The notes beneath the pieces are model-generated. The model did not search any database, was not told where the DNA came from, and saw only the letters and a list, made by a program, of their open reading frames with translations. From positions 29,707,910 to 29,771,909 of the forward strand of contig OW203769.1 of assembly GCA_934045905.1 (NCBI GenBank): DNA of 64,000 bases, written 5' to 3'. Every line of letters begins with the position of its first letter. Positions within the stretch are counted from its first letter, which is position 1. The stretch is from Leuctra nigra (Eukaryota > Arthropoda > Insecta > Plecoptera > Leuctridae). Positions 11,165-21,679 of the stretch are shown one piece after another. A program made the position numbers and the translations under genes.

Positions 11165-11194
11165 ATGGCGATGATTCGTTCGAGAAGTGCGAAG
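11165..11194 (+). CDS. Exon 1 (start codon) of secreted/GPI-type LRR protein
   Basis: A 30-nt coding segment, MAMIRSRSAK, ends exactly at a consensus donor, AAG|GTATGT (intron from 11195). It is phase 0 and fits the phase-0 acceptor at 12335. Joined, it supplies the start Met and basic n-region of the signal peptide whose hydrophobic core lies in exon 2. Exon 2 alone has no upstream Met except in frames that run through a MITE, so this exon is the best available start. Transcript data would be needed to prove the join. Confidence 0.6.
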
Positions 11195-12035
11195 GTATGT
11201 ACATGATTATAGTTTAATTAATATAAAATATGTTGTCTTAATTAATTTTAAAGCTTTCCACCATTCAGAGACCGTCATTCTTCCGTACGAAGGTAATCTT
11301 TACCTTCTTTGACGTTTGTCCAACATTCACTGCGAGATCCTTGGTAAGCGATCTTGTCGTGTTTGTGTCAAATGAAATGTGGAATTAATGCAGGCTGCGT
11401 TTAGTTTACATAAGATGGAACATTTAGCAACATGGAGATTGGCATTTATCTAGTGCTTGTTTGTAAGCACAATGACAGCCTACCGGCCGGCTACTGCTTT
11501 ATGGCGCTGCAAAACTGATAAGCTGAACGAACCTGTGAAGAACAATAGACGCACTCATCACTGACCTTAAGCTGTCGGACCCTAAACTTCACTTATCGGT
11601 CACTTTTTTCAGATTATCTCCATTCAATGCTTGTGGTCTATATCAATATAGGAAGTTTATGCACATTAGCATTTAGCCAATGCGATACATTATTACTTCC
11701 ACAGCGATAGCTCTCAATCCGTGAAACCAATTGTTCAGACCATGGAATTCCAATTTCCGAGGAATAAGGTCGATTCTTACAAACCTTTCTTTGTACCTTA
11801 CTTGGATTTAACAAAAATATTGCAGAACAAGACAATTGACAATTCATATGTAAATATGGCATTCTTGACCTGAATACAACCAACATAGATTCACAATTCT
11901 GAGAAAGATAATAATAGCAAAGATAATAAAATATGTGGGCTTATTATTGATGATTCATACTGTACTTGTTTATCTGTATGAAAGATATGAACAGATGTAA
12001 TCGATGTGCCCTACTTACGATGTTTGAAGGCTTTA

Positions 12036-12319
12036 AGCTGGGTTCCCATACTTCGCATCGAATTCGCTTCCGGTTCGCTTCGCTTTCGCAAAATGGCTAC
12101 CTTTTAACAAAGGAAATCGTCCATTTTTACATTCGCATGTTCGCGTGTTTCGGTTTCGTTAAAGTTGAGTCAATTTTAACTTTGACGAAACCGAAACGAA
12201 ACCGAAACACGCGAACATGGGAATGTAAACATGGACGATTTCCTTTGTTAAAAGGCAGCCATTTTGCGAAAGCGAAGCGAACCGGAAGCGAATTCGATGC
12301 GAAGTATGGGAACCCAGCT
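12036..12319. mobile_element. PIF/Harbinger-like MITE, 284 bp, in LRR-gene intron
   Basis: Near-perfect palindrome with termini agctgggttcccatacttcg and its complement, flanked by 3-bp duplications TTA at 12033-12035 and 12320-12322. A 3-bp TWA target duplication is the hallmark of PIF/Harbinger elements. A second member, with TAA duplications, is at 44272-44748. The element ends only 16 bp before the exon boundary at 12336. Confidence 0.8.
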
Positions 12320-12335
12320 TTACTTATTGTTGCAG

Positions 12336-13229
12336 ATTGCCAGGAAGCTGCTGTACTTGCTGCCAGTATTCCTTCTCCTCCAACACATCAACGCTGGCTG
12401 CCCGGAATCCTGCCGCTGCGACGCCAATGAAGAAGCCATATGTATTGGAAAAGGACTGACTTCAATACCACCTTGCATTGACTGCGACAACATACATTAT
12501 CTCGATCTGTCCCACAACAACATCACAGAACTCTTAGTATCACCCTTCAAAGATTACCCGAAACTCCGACGGTTGTTCTTCAACAACAATAAAATACACA
12601 CCATCGACTTGCTTGCGTTCAGCGAACTTCCCGACCTCAAGGAGACGGCTATTGTGAAGAACAATGTTTCAAACATAAATCCCAAGTCAATTTCTTTCTT
12701 GCCTTCCATCACATCGTTGTCGCTAAGTGACAACCCACTTGTTATCTCGTCTCCATTCCTGTCATCTGACACTTTGACGCAGTTGGACCTCACCGGCTGT
12801 CAGTTGAAGAGTCTTCCATCTGACACATTCGCTCTTCTCCCGGAACTTATGGATGTGTCCTTGAAGGACAATGATTTGACTGAGCTTCCGTACAGCATCT
12901 TTGAGCCACTGGACAAGCTTGAGAATGTGCAACTGCATGGCAACCCGTGGCGCTGCGGAGGACATTTGAAACAACTGATGGAGACGAAGCCGGAAATCAT
13001 CAGCGACTTGAAGAGGGTCGAATGTAAAGACGCAGACGTGAGGGCTGTTGAGAAGGAGCCACCACTTACACATGCGATCACTCAAGCACCAAGCAGTGTG
13101 GAGAAGGAAGCAGGTCCGAATGAACTTGATGACGCGTCCAGTGCCGACTCAATCGCATCTATGAAGTTTGGCTATCTTGTCGTGCCAGTACTGGCATCTC
13201 TACTGCGACACAACTTCTTTAGTTTATGA
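12336..13229 (+). CDS. Exon 2 of LRR protein (307 aa with exon 1), secreted or GPI-anchored
   Basis: This exon follows the acceptor ttattgttgcag (AG at 12334-12335) and encodes nearly the whole protein. With exon 1 the order is: signal peptide (1-30, cleavage likely after QHINA), LRR N-cap CPESCRC with further cysteines (32-60), about six LRRs (63-205; e.g. LDLSHNNI, LSLSDNPL), C-cap with NPWRC and Cys240 (213-240), a polar linker (241-285) and a C-terminal hydrophobic stretch (about 288-300) ending RHNFFSL. With no basic cytoplasmic tail after it, the last stretch suggests a GPI signal rather than a transmembrane helix. The LRR and C-cap region is clearly paralogous to the divergent gene at 7822-9183 (LHGNPW and KR..C in both). 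The open frame extends upstream into the MITE by chance. Function and ligand unknown. Confidence 0.85.
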   Translation: MARKLLYLLPVFLLLQHINAGCPESCRCDANEEAICIGKGLTSIPPCIDCDNIHYLDLSHNNITELLVSPFKDYPKLRRLFFNNNKIHTIDLLAFSELPDLKETAIVKNNVSNINPKSISFLPSITSLSLSDNPLVISSPFLSSDTLTQLDLTGCQLKSLPSDTFALLPELMDVSLKDNDLTELPYSIFEPLDKLENVQLHGNPWRCGGHLKQLMETKPEIISDLKRVECKDADVRAVEKEPPLTHAITQAPSSVEKEAGPNELDDASSADSIASMKFGYLVVPVLASLLRHNFFSL

Positions 13230-13322
13230 ACAATGTCTAGTTAGGGCACTGTTTTATTATGTATTAGAATTTGTTGGGACAAAATATCATCGCCTTATGA
13301 TTACATGTTTCATATGCAATTC

Positions 13323-13594
13323 TAGAAAATAAGGAACATGACTGACCTCTGGTAGATTTTGTGGTACTAGAGATAGGGGCGGACAGGGCGGATATCAGGG
13401 TCACATTTATATAAATATAATACATATTTGATTTAGTTGTTTGTTATGGCTAAAAGTAAACTTGTAACTATAAATTTCAATTTCAATTGTTTCTTCTTTT
13501 CCGCTGCACTATGGAAACACGAACTGTAAAAACAATAAGTGAATATGTATACTGACATCTTGCCAGAAGTGGCTCCATCACGTATCGCTTATTT
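13323..13594 (+). repeat. Dispersed segment D1, copy 1
   Basis: Phrases such as aaggaacatgac, tgttatggcta, tttcaattgtttctt, ctgcacta..ggaaacacgaactgt and agtggctccatc recur in the same order at 37128-37660. That second copy is interrupted by an insertion. The copies are diverged but unmistakably homologous. Just downstream of the LRR gene. Confidence 0.65.
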
Positions 13595-13676
13595 GCGCGA
13601 ATAGAAAACCATTCACATCGAACATGTAAACAATAAGGCGACGATATATTCACACGTCTCATTCATTTTTATTTAA

Positions 13677-14357
13677 GGGGACAGGGTTGCGAAGGTTTAA
13701 CATGTAAAATTGTATCTACTTTAGGTACATTTTCCTTAAAAACTATCCAAGATATTTGACTGAAATTTTGCACAACTATTGTTTATTACTTTATTGATAA
13801 AAACGACCTCGGAGGAAATTCTCACTTTCATAGTTTTTAAATAAAAAAATATTTACTTGACACAAATTTTTGTGAATAAAATTTTTGTCACTTACGAATT
13901 ATTTGTGAACCAAATATTTTCACCACATGCACCATTGAGGTCTATTTTAAGGATAAAACCATCAGCTAGCTTGACAAAAAAAATTAGGTGCCTAGCACTT
14001 GTACTTCCTGAGAAAAATGTACCTTAAGTTTATATTTTCTACATGTGAGAAAACAGCGCCGAAAGTATTTCATTGAAATGAAAATGACACGCAATAAAAA
14101 AGAGGTTTAACTTGACAAAAAAAGGCACTGCACACGGCTCATTGAAATTGATTACATGTAATTAACCTTATGAATTGAAATTGAGTTGAATAAAATCAAA
14201 ATCAACAAAATATGTGTCTAAAATAAAAGTTATATCGTTGTCCGTGAGAGAAAAAAATTATAATTTTACGTAATGATATATTTTTTTTTGATAGGAAGGA
14301 AATGTTTAATTCTGATTTCTTTTGCGGATTTATAAAGTAAAATTACTCCAAAAAAAT

Positions 14358-14395
<38 letters not shown>

Positions 14396-14407
14396 AACCT
14401 GGTCCCC
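13677..14407. mobile_element. TTAA-flanked DNA element (piggyBac-type or Kolobok-type), non-autonomous
   Basis: Left end TTAA|GGGGACAGGGTTGCGAA (TTAA at 13673-13676) mirrors right end TTCACAACCTGGTCCCC|TTAA (14408-14411). A TTAA duplication with inverted GGGGACAGG termini is characteristic of piggyBac or Kolobok-like elements. The 731-bp interior is AT-rich, ends in a long A tract (about 14362-14389) and has no transposase frame. Confidence 0.75.
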
Positions 14408-14411
14408 TTAA

Positions 14412-15091
14412 TTCGATAATAAATTGTTTTATACAAAATAGTTTACATTTATGAACATTCTTCCCCCTTTCACAAACTCCTAGGTTGTTATTTGTTATCA
14501 ATGTTTGTCATTGCAAGATTGCATGCAGAAAACGGAGAAATGTGTAATCATGTAAAAGATTACCTGTCCTGATCCTGCATATGTGTATAACAAATATAAT
14601 ATTTCAGTCATTTTAGCATACAATAAATGATTGTACTTCAATTAACTTGTCTTATTGAATGAAACAGATTTTAACCTTTGCTTTTCACTGATATATTTAC
14701 CAGAGGTAGAAGGGCCGAAGTCAATTTCCATTACTCTTGAGGTGAGCTCATAAACCAGTAGTATCTGGGTTCATCTAATCATAATTTGTAAAGGTGCATG
14801 AGTCATTGTGTAAGAGAATACTTCAATTTAACTGAATGAGTTGACATCAGTCAAATGGCAATTGATAGAGCTTGATTATGATTCTAAAATGTGCAACGCA
14901 AAATCGAGAAAATAGGCATACGCCAGACTCACTTTAATATTGCATGTTAAACATACAATTAAATAACGACCCATGTTAAAAGTAAAACATAGGAGGCTTG
15001 ATCATCTACACGGTCTACTTAAAGTGAAAGGCTACTAAAGTCCTCTGTTAAAGTGAGGGTGTAGATGGGGTATAAGATACTACAAAGTTCC
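14412..15091. other. Gene-free stretch
   Basis: AT-rich DNA without a supported gene or bounded repeat. Confidence 0.35.
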
Positions 15092-15892
15092 GATTTTTTT
15101 TATACTTTTTATTAGCACACGAAAATAATACAAAGTTACACTCTTCCACTAAATCCCTAACAGGGACTTATCTGTGGATTACATAAATAATAATTTACAC
15201 ACTAAATCAAACATAGCAAAAAATTGTACACAAATCTTTCAAAAACACAAGGAAAACAGCAATAAGCTATAGGCATGACATAAAATGAAAATATTGGACC
15301 TAAATAAAGGAAATACAAGATCAAAGTATCTTATACCAAATAACTACTAGAATCAATCTAATTGAATCTAGAATCTAGTTGAATCTAGTTGGATTTGTTG
15401 AAGCTACAAAGTTAATTATTAATTAAACCTCTCATCAATGAGCCAATTCTTGATGAGATCTGTAACTTCTTTGTACTTATTTAATTGTCTTAGATTGGAA
15501 GGGATAGTATTGAAAATGTAAGGTGTTTGAAATTTAATAGAACGTCTGCCATACTTATTCGTACAATGTGGAATCAAATAATTACCAAGCAAACTGTGTC
15601 GAGTATTAAAATCGTGAGAATTTACCTGCTTGAAAGTTTCAGAAAAATAATATTTAACAATAAATTTAAAAAGAAACAAATCAGAAACCTGTAAAACATT
15701 ACAATATTTATACATTTTATCATAATCGGAGCTAAAGCTGTACTTGATATTAGGTGGTAATATAGATTTTATAATTTTGTTCTGAATAATGGTTATTTGA
15801 TGAATATGAGTGTAAGAAGCATTACCCCACGCCAAGATGCCGTAATTTACAATTGATTCACCCTTTTTCCAATAAATAACACAATTCCATTA
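15092..15892 (-). mobile_element. 5'-truncated LINE (non-LTR retrotransposon), 3' end
   Basis: On the minus strand, 15419 to about 15890 encodes the end of a reverse-transcriptase polyprotein. Visible are YGILAWGN (typical of the jockey/CR1-type connection region), an IIQNKIIKSI-type segment and a final part with RRSIKFQTPYIFNTIPSNLR. The reading frame has a stop near 15893 and no catalytic RT domain, so the copy is dead on arrival. A 3' UTR of about 320 bp follows, ending in an AATAAA-like signal and a short A tract at about 15092-15115. Confidence 0.75.
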
Positions 15893-15966
15893 TATAAAAC
15901 CCAAGTAATGACAAACTATAAATTTATTGGCATGATTGTGACAGGAATGAAGGCTACATCAAAGCA

Positions 15967-16354
15967 TCACTTTCTGTTCGTGTTGAACCACAGAACCAAC
16001 CACGTGGCGAGACAGAGCAGCGTCTCTGGCGTCGGTTTCAGGAGGAAGAGTGAGCGTCGGAACATGTCCAGCACTTCCAGCTCCAGACTCGACACTCCAG
16101 CCGTCGGGCGTCGTCGTCGACGTCGCGGCGTCCCCTCCTTGACGGCGTCCACGTGGCGGCCCTGCTCGCTAGGGGCGTCGGAGTCGATGGCGCAAGGCCG
16201 TGACACTGGCTCGTGTCGACGACGTCGCGGCGGCGCCTCCTTGACGGCGTCCACGTGGCGGTCCTGCTCGCTAGGGGCGTCGGAGTCGATGACGCAGTCT
16301 ACAGAAGGCCGTGACTCTGGCTCATGTCGTCTGCGTCGAGGGATGGGATCTGAC
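15967..16354 (-). CDS. Candidate last exon of an unrecognised gene with in-frame repeats
   Basis: The minus-strand frame has strongly G/C-ending codons (GAC, GCC, CAG, GTG, AAG, GAG), unlike its AT-rich surroundings. It encodes 34-37-residue repeats of the form PRRRRHEP.SRP..IDSDAPSEQ.RHVDAVKE, two full and one partial, with DNA periods of about 102 and 111 bp that keep the frame. The C-terminus is a hydrophobic TLLCLATWLVLWF segment followed by a stop at 15967. An acceptor ttgacag|G at 16355 joins in phase 2 to the donor at 17560, giving a continuous frame with the exon at 17561. The opposite strand is also open but has poor codon usage. No family recognised; function unknown. Confidence 0.45.
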
Positions 16355-16549
16355 CTGTCAAATACGTCTTCTGGTATAAATTAGCGATCCTCTTGAGAGT
16401 CGGCCATGTATAATATGAGAAAAACTGTTAGGTTGGCTCATTATTTAGGCGATCCTAGTCTCCAAGATCAAATAAAATAATCACACTTTTTGTGAACGCA
16501 CACTTTTGTACGAAAGCTATGACGATGTTTAGGAGATTGATATTATCTC

Positions 16550-17190
16550 CAGAGCTGGGTAAGTTACCAAAAAAATAGGAACGCGTTAAAGTTACGTTAC
16601 TTTCCGAAAAAAAGGAACTAGTTAAAGTTAAAGTTCCTCAACTAATCAGAGGAACTGGAAGTTCCTTTTCAATGAAAAGTTACTTTGAAAGTTACTTGAC
16701 CATTTTATTTCCGGAATGCAGCCAATTTGCTAAAACACAAATTCAGGCTGTAATTTTTCTCTGTGGAAAACAAAATTTTCAACGAAATTCCTCCCAGTAA
16801 GAAGTCTTGCATCTAATTCTACCCCCTCCCCCATGCCACGGCAGGGTTGGTCAAGTGCAAGTGAGAGGGCGAACTGGTGACGCACTAAGCATGAACGGCG
16901 TGATTGGAATGCGGTTTTGTGCAGGTGGCCTAAAATTCCTTATCAGAGAAAATCAGGTACATATTTGAGGGCGGAATTGGTGTAGTTTTGAATGTTGAGG
17001 GAAGGTACACTCTGCTCTAAAAGTAACTGCAAAAGGAACTTTAATAAATGTGAAAGTTCTACAACAAAAAGGAACTTTCCACGTTACTAAGTTACTTCTA
17101 TCATAGCAGGAACGCGTTACTGTAAAAGTTACAAAAAAGTAACGCGTTACCGGTAACGCGTTACTTTCGTTAAGTTACTACCCAGCTCTG
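16550..17190. mobile_element. hAT-like MITE, 641 bp, with perfect 8-bp target duplication
   Basis: Termini CAGAGCTGGGTAAGTTACC and its complement ending CCCAGCTCTG are flanked by identical octamers ATTATCTC at 16542-16549 and 17191-17198. CAGRG-type ends with an 8-bp duplication define hAT elements. The interior is rich in aagttac and aacgcgtta words and contains no transposase. It lies in the intron of the candidate minus-strand gene. The target belongs to a dispersed sequence, a related empty version of which is near 25515-25560. Confidence 0.85.
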
Positions 17191-17560
17191 ATTATCTCCA
17201 ATATTTACTTAAAAGTTTTAAAAGTATGTTTCTGGAAAAGAAACATACATCTTAGGTCCACAAAAATTACGCGTTTCACAATTCGATCTTATGGGGAAGC
17301 GCGCAAATATTGTGTCCATAGGTGTGCAAACAAAGCGCGGAAAATTCGTGTTTTTCCTAAATACCTCGGAGAAATGTTTTCATACTTCTTTCTGTTAGCA
17401 TTTACTAATTAATATACTCTAATTTACCCGGGGGTCTATTCGAGAATGTTTTCCCAATTCCATTCTGATCGATTCCTGACACGGCCATAAGGATTAGCAT
17501 TGCATGAAATCGAATGTCAGTGGAATTGGGAATTTAAAAGTTCTAGAATAAGGGTTCTAC

Positions 17561-17994
17561 CTGCACCCCGGTTCCTCCACGTCAGTCGGCAGCTCGTGGT
17601 CTCCCGTCGAGGTCATCCTGTGCAGGGCGAACATGGCGTGCATGGAGCTGGTGGGCGGCTGCAGTGGATGCTTCTTCACCGCCTTCCTCGTGCCACTCCT
17701 CACCTTGACCCTCGTCGCGGTCGACAGCGACGGAGCCTCCTCGCACGTCTTGCCCGACGCTCGGACTCTGCGCATACGCGTGTGCGAGTCCACGCGCATC
17801 GACACCAGACTGCTGATGGAGTACTTGCAGGGCGGCGCAGGCGCGGGGTGCAGGCATGACGTCACCGCGCGAGGACGCGCAGCCAGTTGGCGCAGGTATG
17901 ACGTCATTCCGCTGGCGGGCGCGGCCGTGCTGGCGGACAGGGGACGGTGGCTTGAGGTAGGTCCGCTGGCCAGTGGACGGCGGCATGATGTCAT
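17561..17994 (-). CDS. Candidate upstream exon of the same unrecognised gene
   Basis: The minus strand is open with G/C-ending codons, best from about 17823 down. It encodes a basic, Ser/Thr-rich segment (for example SMRVDSHTRMRRVRASGKT and HAMFALHRMTSTGDHELPT) and ends at donor TGCAG|GTAGAA, exon end 17561. Phase 2 agrees with the acceptor at 16355. The part above about 17823 is doubtful: it overlaps a CpG-rich block with CRE-like sites, and a pyrimidine-rich tract ending tgcaag there could be the true acceptor. The plus strand is also open in this GC-rich stretch, so the strand choice rests on codon usage and splice phase. Function unknown. Confidence 0.35.
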
Positions 17995-18036
17995 GCTCAG
18001 GGAACGGTTAGCATTTATTCTTCGTCGGTGACGTCA
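17857..18036. promoter_or_regulatory. Cluster of CRE/ATF-type octamers in GC-rich block
   Basis: Three perfect TGACGTCA palindromes (17857-17864, 17899-17906, 18029-18036) and one near match TGATGTCA (17986-17993) lie within 180 bp of GC-rich, CpG-rich DNA. The spacing suggests a promoter-type or enhancer-type block near the candidate minus-strand gene. Because some copies sit in a small repeated phrase (gcagg.atgacgtca), duplication alone could explain them. Confidence 0.35.
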
Positions 18037-18394
18037 CTCGATGGAAACACTGAATTATCCAGTGGGTTGTTAGTTTTTTGCGGTAATTTTGTAATTGGGT
18101 TGTTTGAAATTTTGAGGACGGACTGTTGCATGGTTACCCACTTTTGGACCAAATAATAATGTTACATAGGTTTCAACCAACGAAGATGTATATTTTTGTT
18201 AAATTTTCACACATTATTTAGAATCACTTTCGAGTTGCTATTTGACTAGCCGTGTCCATGGTAATGGAATATTTCATACCAGACAAGTTTCAACAATAGA
18301 TACAACTATTTAACAAAAATATTAAATATTATTTTGGCATATTGTTAAGAGGCATAGAATAAGAAATAATGCATTCAGCCAAGCCATTATAACC

Positions 18395-18480
18395 AAGCAA
18401 CATTTCCACTGCCTCCAGGTGCTTCCACTGCCTCCAGGTGCTTCCACTGTCTCCAGGCTACTTCCAGCCTCCAGGTGTTT
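18395..18480. repeat. Short minisatellite, ~18-bp unit
   Basis: The phrase cttccactgcctccaggtg is repeated with small changes three to four times. Non-coding. Confidence 0.7.
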
Positions 18481-18499
18481 CCCTGGAATATCGAGTCCC

Positions 18500-19213
18500 A
18501 ATCCCCTCTTCCAGACGGCAGCTGGAACGTTTCCGCAACGGAATTAAAAGTTGACGTAATTAGCGACAAAGTTCCTTAATCAATATTTGCTTTCTCTAAT
18601 TTCACGCGATCCTCTTCTGTCTCGTGCTCGTGGCTAAGAGGGGGAGGGGGGGGGGGGGGTATTTCCAACAAGATGAAAAAAGTTTTCTTTTTCCGCCGCA
18701 CGTCATTGGAATTGTAAAATAGATGTTAAATAGAAAAAAAATCTGCTCGACTTTTCTTAATTAACTCGAGACTCTCTGCTTTGTCTTAGCGGACCGCTAA
18801 TTTATTTTATTCAAATTAAAAAAAAACTTTGGACGAATTAAAAAAGTTTTTAATTAGTGATGCGCTGTTTGAAAAACCACTTTCAATAATTTATTAACAA
18901 CATAAGAGATTTACTTTTGAGTGGCTGTTTCGTTGGCTTAAAATTCCGTGATGCGTTCGTTTTTTGCGGGATCAATTTGACATTTTATATATCCTGTATT
19001 ATTGGAAGTTTAGGACCGGCATTACCATTAGTTTAAGTTACAGTTAGCTTAAACTCCACTTCAGAAAACTCGGTGTATTACCATTTATTTCCGGAGCTTA
19101 TTTCGTCAGTTTACACTAACCTCAGGCTGCATTGACTGCAGTTTATTTAAGCTATGCCGCAGTATATAATAGTAACACACAGCATTTCCCGAAGTGGAAC
19201 TTAACTAAACTGA
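18500..19213. other. Gene-free stretch with poly-G run
   Basis: Contains a G-rich homopolymer at about 18640-18659 and AT-rich DNA. No gene seen. Confidence 0.35.
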
Positions 19214-19294
19214 AGAATTAAATAATTTGGTTGTTGCCATGACAATATTGTCCTAATCAACCGTTTAAAAGTTAGCAGAGTATTAAAAGACTGT
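19214..19294. repeat. Dispersed repeat family R1 (inverted copy)
   Basis: ttggttgttgccatgacaat..gtcctaatcaac..agagtattaaaagactg is the reverse complement of the phrase at 3020-3120. The stretch before it (from about 19010, gaccggcattaccattagtt) may be the rest of the element. Confidence 0.6.
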
Positions 19295-19559
19295 CACTAT
19301 TATTTTATTTCACGTTTGAAAAATACACACCTAAAACATGAACCTATAGGTAAGTAGATAACAACTTTACCAAAAATCAGTTATGTTAAAAATCAATTTC
19401 TTATAACTTATCAACAAACGTTTTACAAATACTAAAAAATTTAATTATTATTATTATTATTATTATTATTAAAATTTGTTGATAGTTCTAAGAATTGATT
19501 TTTAAGATCACAACTTGCTTCCCTCCATTGTTATTATCGAAATGTTCTGCAATTTGACT

Positions 19560-19765
19560 TTCGGCGAGGAATGAACGAGTATAATGATAAAAATAGGTGT
19601 AAGGAAGGAAGGTGGGAAGAAGGAGATTGTAGGGAACCTTCCTTTCATTTACCTCTCTCTGAAGGAAGTCATCTTCAGTAAGAAGGACGGTATTGAGAAT
19701 CGAACCCGGGACAAAAGTCTCTACTGACTGAGCCAACTTCTTCGGTTCCTTGCTCTTGTTCCCGA
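19560..19765 (-). repeat. tRNA-derived SINE (family S1), minus strand
   Basis: On the minus strand the A-box phrase ttggctcagtcagtagag and the B-box phrase cccgggttcgattc head the element. The body carries the S1 words gaaggttccctaca and cttcccacctt, shared with 23636-23909, 36488-36672 and 63115-63312. Moderately diverged. Confidence 0.65.
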
Positions 19766-20514
19766 AAACTGATACCTTTTTCATGCTTAATTGTTCATGC
19801 GAATTTATTTCACCAACATTTTTTCAATTTTATGAAATAAGAAAATCTATGACTTGTAATTAGTTATATGTATAACTGTTTTTCATGATTCAGGATTGCA
19901 GTTATAGAAATCGTCTTGTTTGGGATATTCATCCTGTAGGTAGTTTATAAATATCTCTACTTTTTTTTTTAAATTTTAAGATTCAATATTTTTATTTTAT
20001 AATATTATTATTTGTTAAATTTTAATGTATACCAATTGTGTTGGTGAACTAATTCACGCATGTTTCTCACATGTACTGATGTAGTGTCGAAGTATCTCGT
20101 GCGTCTTGCTTCTGCTCCTCAGTGCTACGTCATCGGATGCTGTGACGAGATGAAGTGAAGCGGTTCATCTCCAGAGTCAATATTGACCACGTGACCGCCG
20201 GAGATTTCAATATTGGTCCAGAATGTTTGCTTCCGGCGAGTTATCTGAAGAAGACAGAAGACAGCGCGTTGACATGTCAGGGTATTGACAATGTCATGTG
20301 GGGAAATCCAGGTAGATTTCAGCCGAATGCAATGGAAGGGATGCTCAAAAAGAAAAGTTTTGACGAATCCTGCTCGTGACGTCACAGTGGTAGAAAAATG
20401 GATGTTGAGGGGGTAGGAGAAATGTGTCAAACCTATAAATAATAGCTATAGATCATATTTATCAGATGAATATTTAACTTGAACATGTGTATGGATAAAT
20501 ATTGCGTATTATTA

Positions 20515-21388
20515 TTAGGAAAACGCGCTGTGTAACGCGTTGATGAGCGAGCACGGATACGCGCAACACCTCGAACCGAAATTCTGTAATATCGTCACAG
20601 ACTTGTATAAAAATATCCAAAAACTCCTTAAATATTGGTCCAAATAACTATGCAAAGTTTTAAGTTGATCGATTGATCAACTTTATGATTGAACGGTTCC
20701 GTGTTAATTTTCAAATATCACAGGATCTCCTTCAAAAAATATATACATGGGACCACTCATATGATATAAGTGTGTATACACAATATCAAATCGAGTGTTG
20801 AACGGTCATTATCAGTTTCATATTATGCGTTTGAAAGTTTCTACTCTAACTACCTTGCCTTGAACTGAAGATTCGAAGTCGCCGTAAATTTGACAGCCAA
20901 CACGCAAAATGTCCCTAAAATGACAAAAACTTTTGAAAATAACGACAGATTAGACTGAAAATTGGCAAAAATACCTTAAATATTGGTACCAATGACCATG
21001 CGAAGTTTTTAGCTGGTCGGTCAATCGGTTCTAGTTTAAATGTCAAAAATCACAGGAAAAATGGTTTCAAATTTGAACCAATGGGAGGATTTGGTTGAAA
21101 ATTTTTATGATTGGGTACAATGTTGGTTGCAATGACTTTGCTAAATTTCAAATTGATTGAACCAACCAATCGAAAGATAATTTTTCTAAAACTTGAACCA
21201 ATCACAGGAGCCCGTTCAAAAACGATCCCAGGGACCGCATAGATTACGTTAACATATGTGCAAAATTTCAGAACGATTGAATTTGCGGTTTAACCTGGGC
21301 TGTGCGGACAAAAAAAAAAAAAAAAAAAAAAAACACACAGAGAAAGTGCCATAAGAGTACCGTGGTGACGCTCGCTACGCTCGCTCAA
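20515..21388 (-). mobile_element. Helitron-like family H1, copy 1
   Basis: Read on the minus strand, the element starts at ttgagcgagcgtagcgagcg, passes a T tract and ends with a hairpin region followed by TTTTCCTAA and then T. The 3' arrangement (hairpin, short spacer, CTRR, then T) is Helitron-like; the 5' end lacks the usual TC. The same ends occur at 22254, 45619, 50090 and 51126. No Rep/helicase frame: a non-autonomous copy. Confidence 0.6.
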
Positions 21389-21679
21389 TTAGCTTGTACT
21401 TACCTACTTAAATATTTTTCTTTCACAAGTAATCACTCTAAATATGAGATTTGGATTGCCGCTGTCAGATTTGTTTATTCCCTATACTTTTATGTAGGTT
21501 ACTATGGCAACCTTTTCTCACGCAGGATGCCTATTACGTTGGGAGAGAAAAATACAAGGTACTTATAGTGGAATATTAGAGGAGATCACTTATTGATTAT
21601 CAGCAGACGCGTGCGTCACATATCATTACATTACATCGTTTTAAGACGATTAATATCAATATAATCATTAATCATTTCA

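Noticed and set aside
12264..12335. Upstream extension of the LRR open frame (Met at 12264)
   Set aside because: This part lies in the MITE and intron; the acceptor at 12335 and the exon at 11165-11194 explain the start better.
15908..16384. Plus-strand 158-residue open frame
   Set aside because: It is the shadow of the minus-strand candidate exon; its codon usage is poor and its first part is AT-rich.
17633..18031. Plus-strand frame with a signal-peptide-like start
   Set aside because: The hydrophobic stretch is the complement of a Lys/Arg-rich coding segment; codon usage and splice phase favour the minus strand. Not fully excluded.
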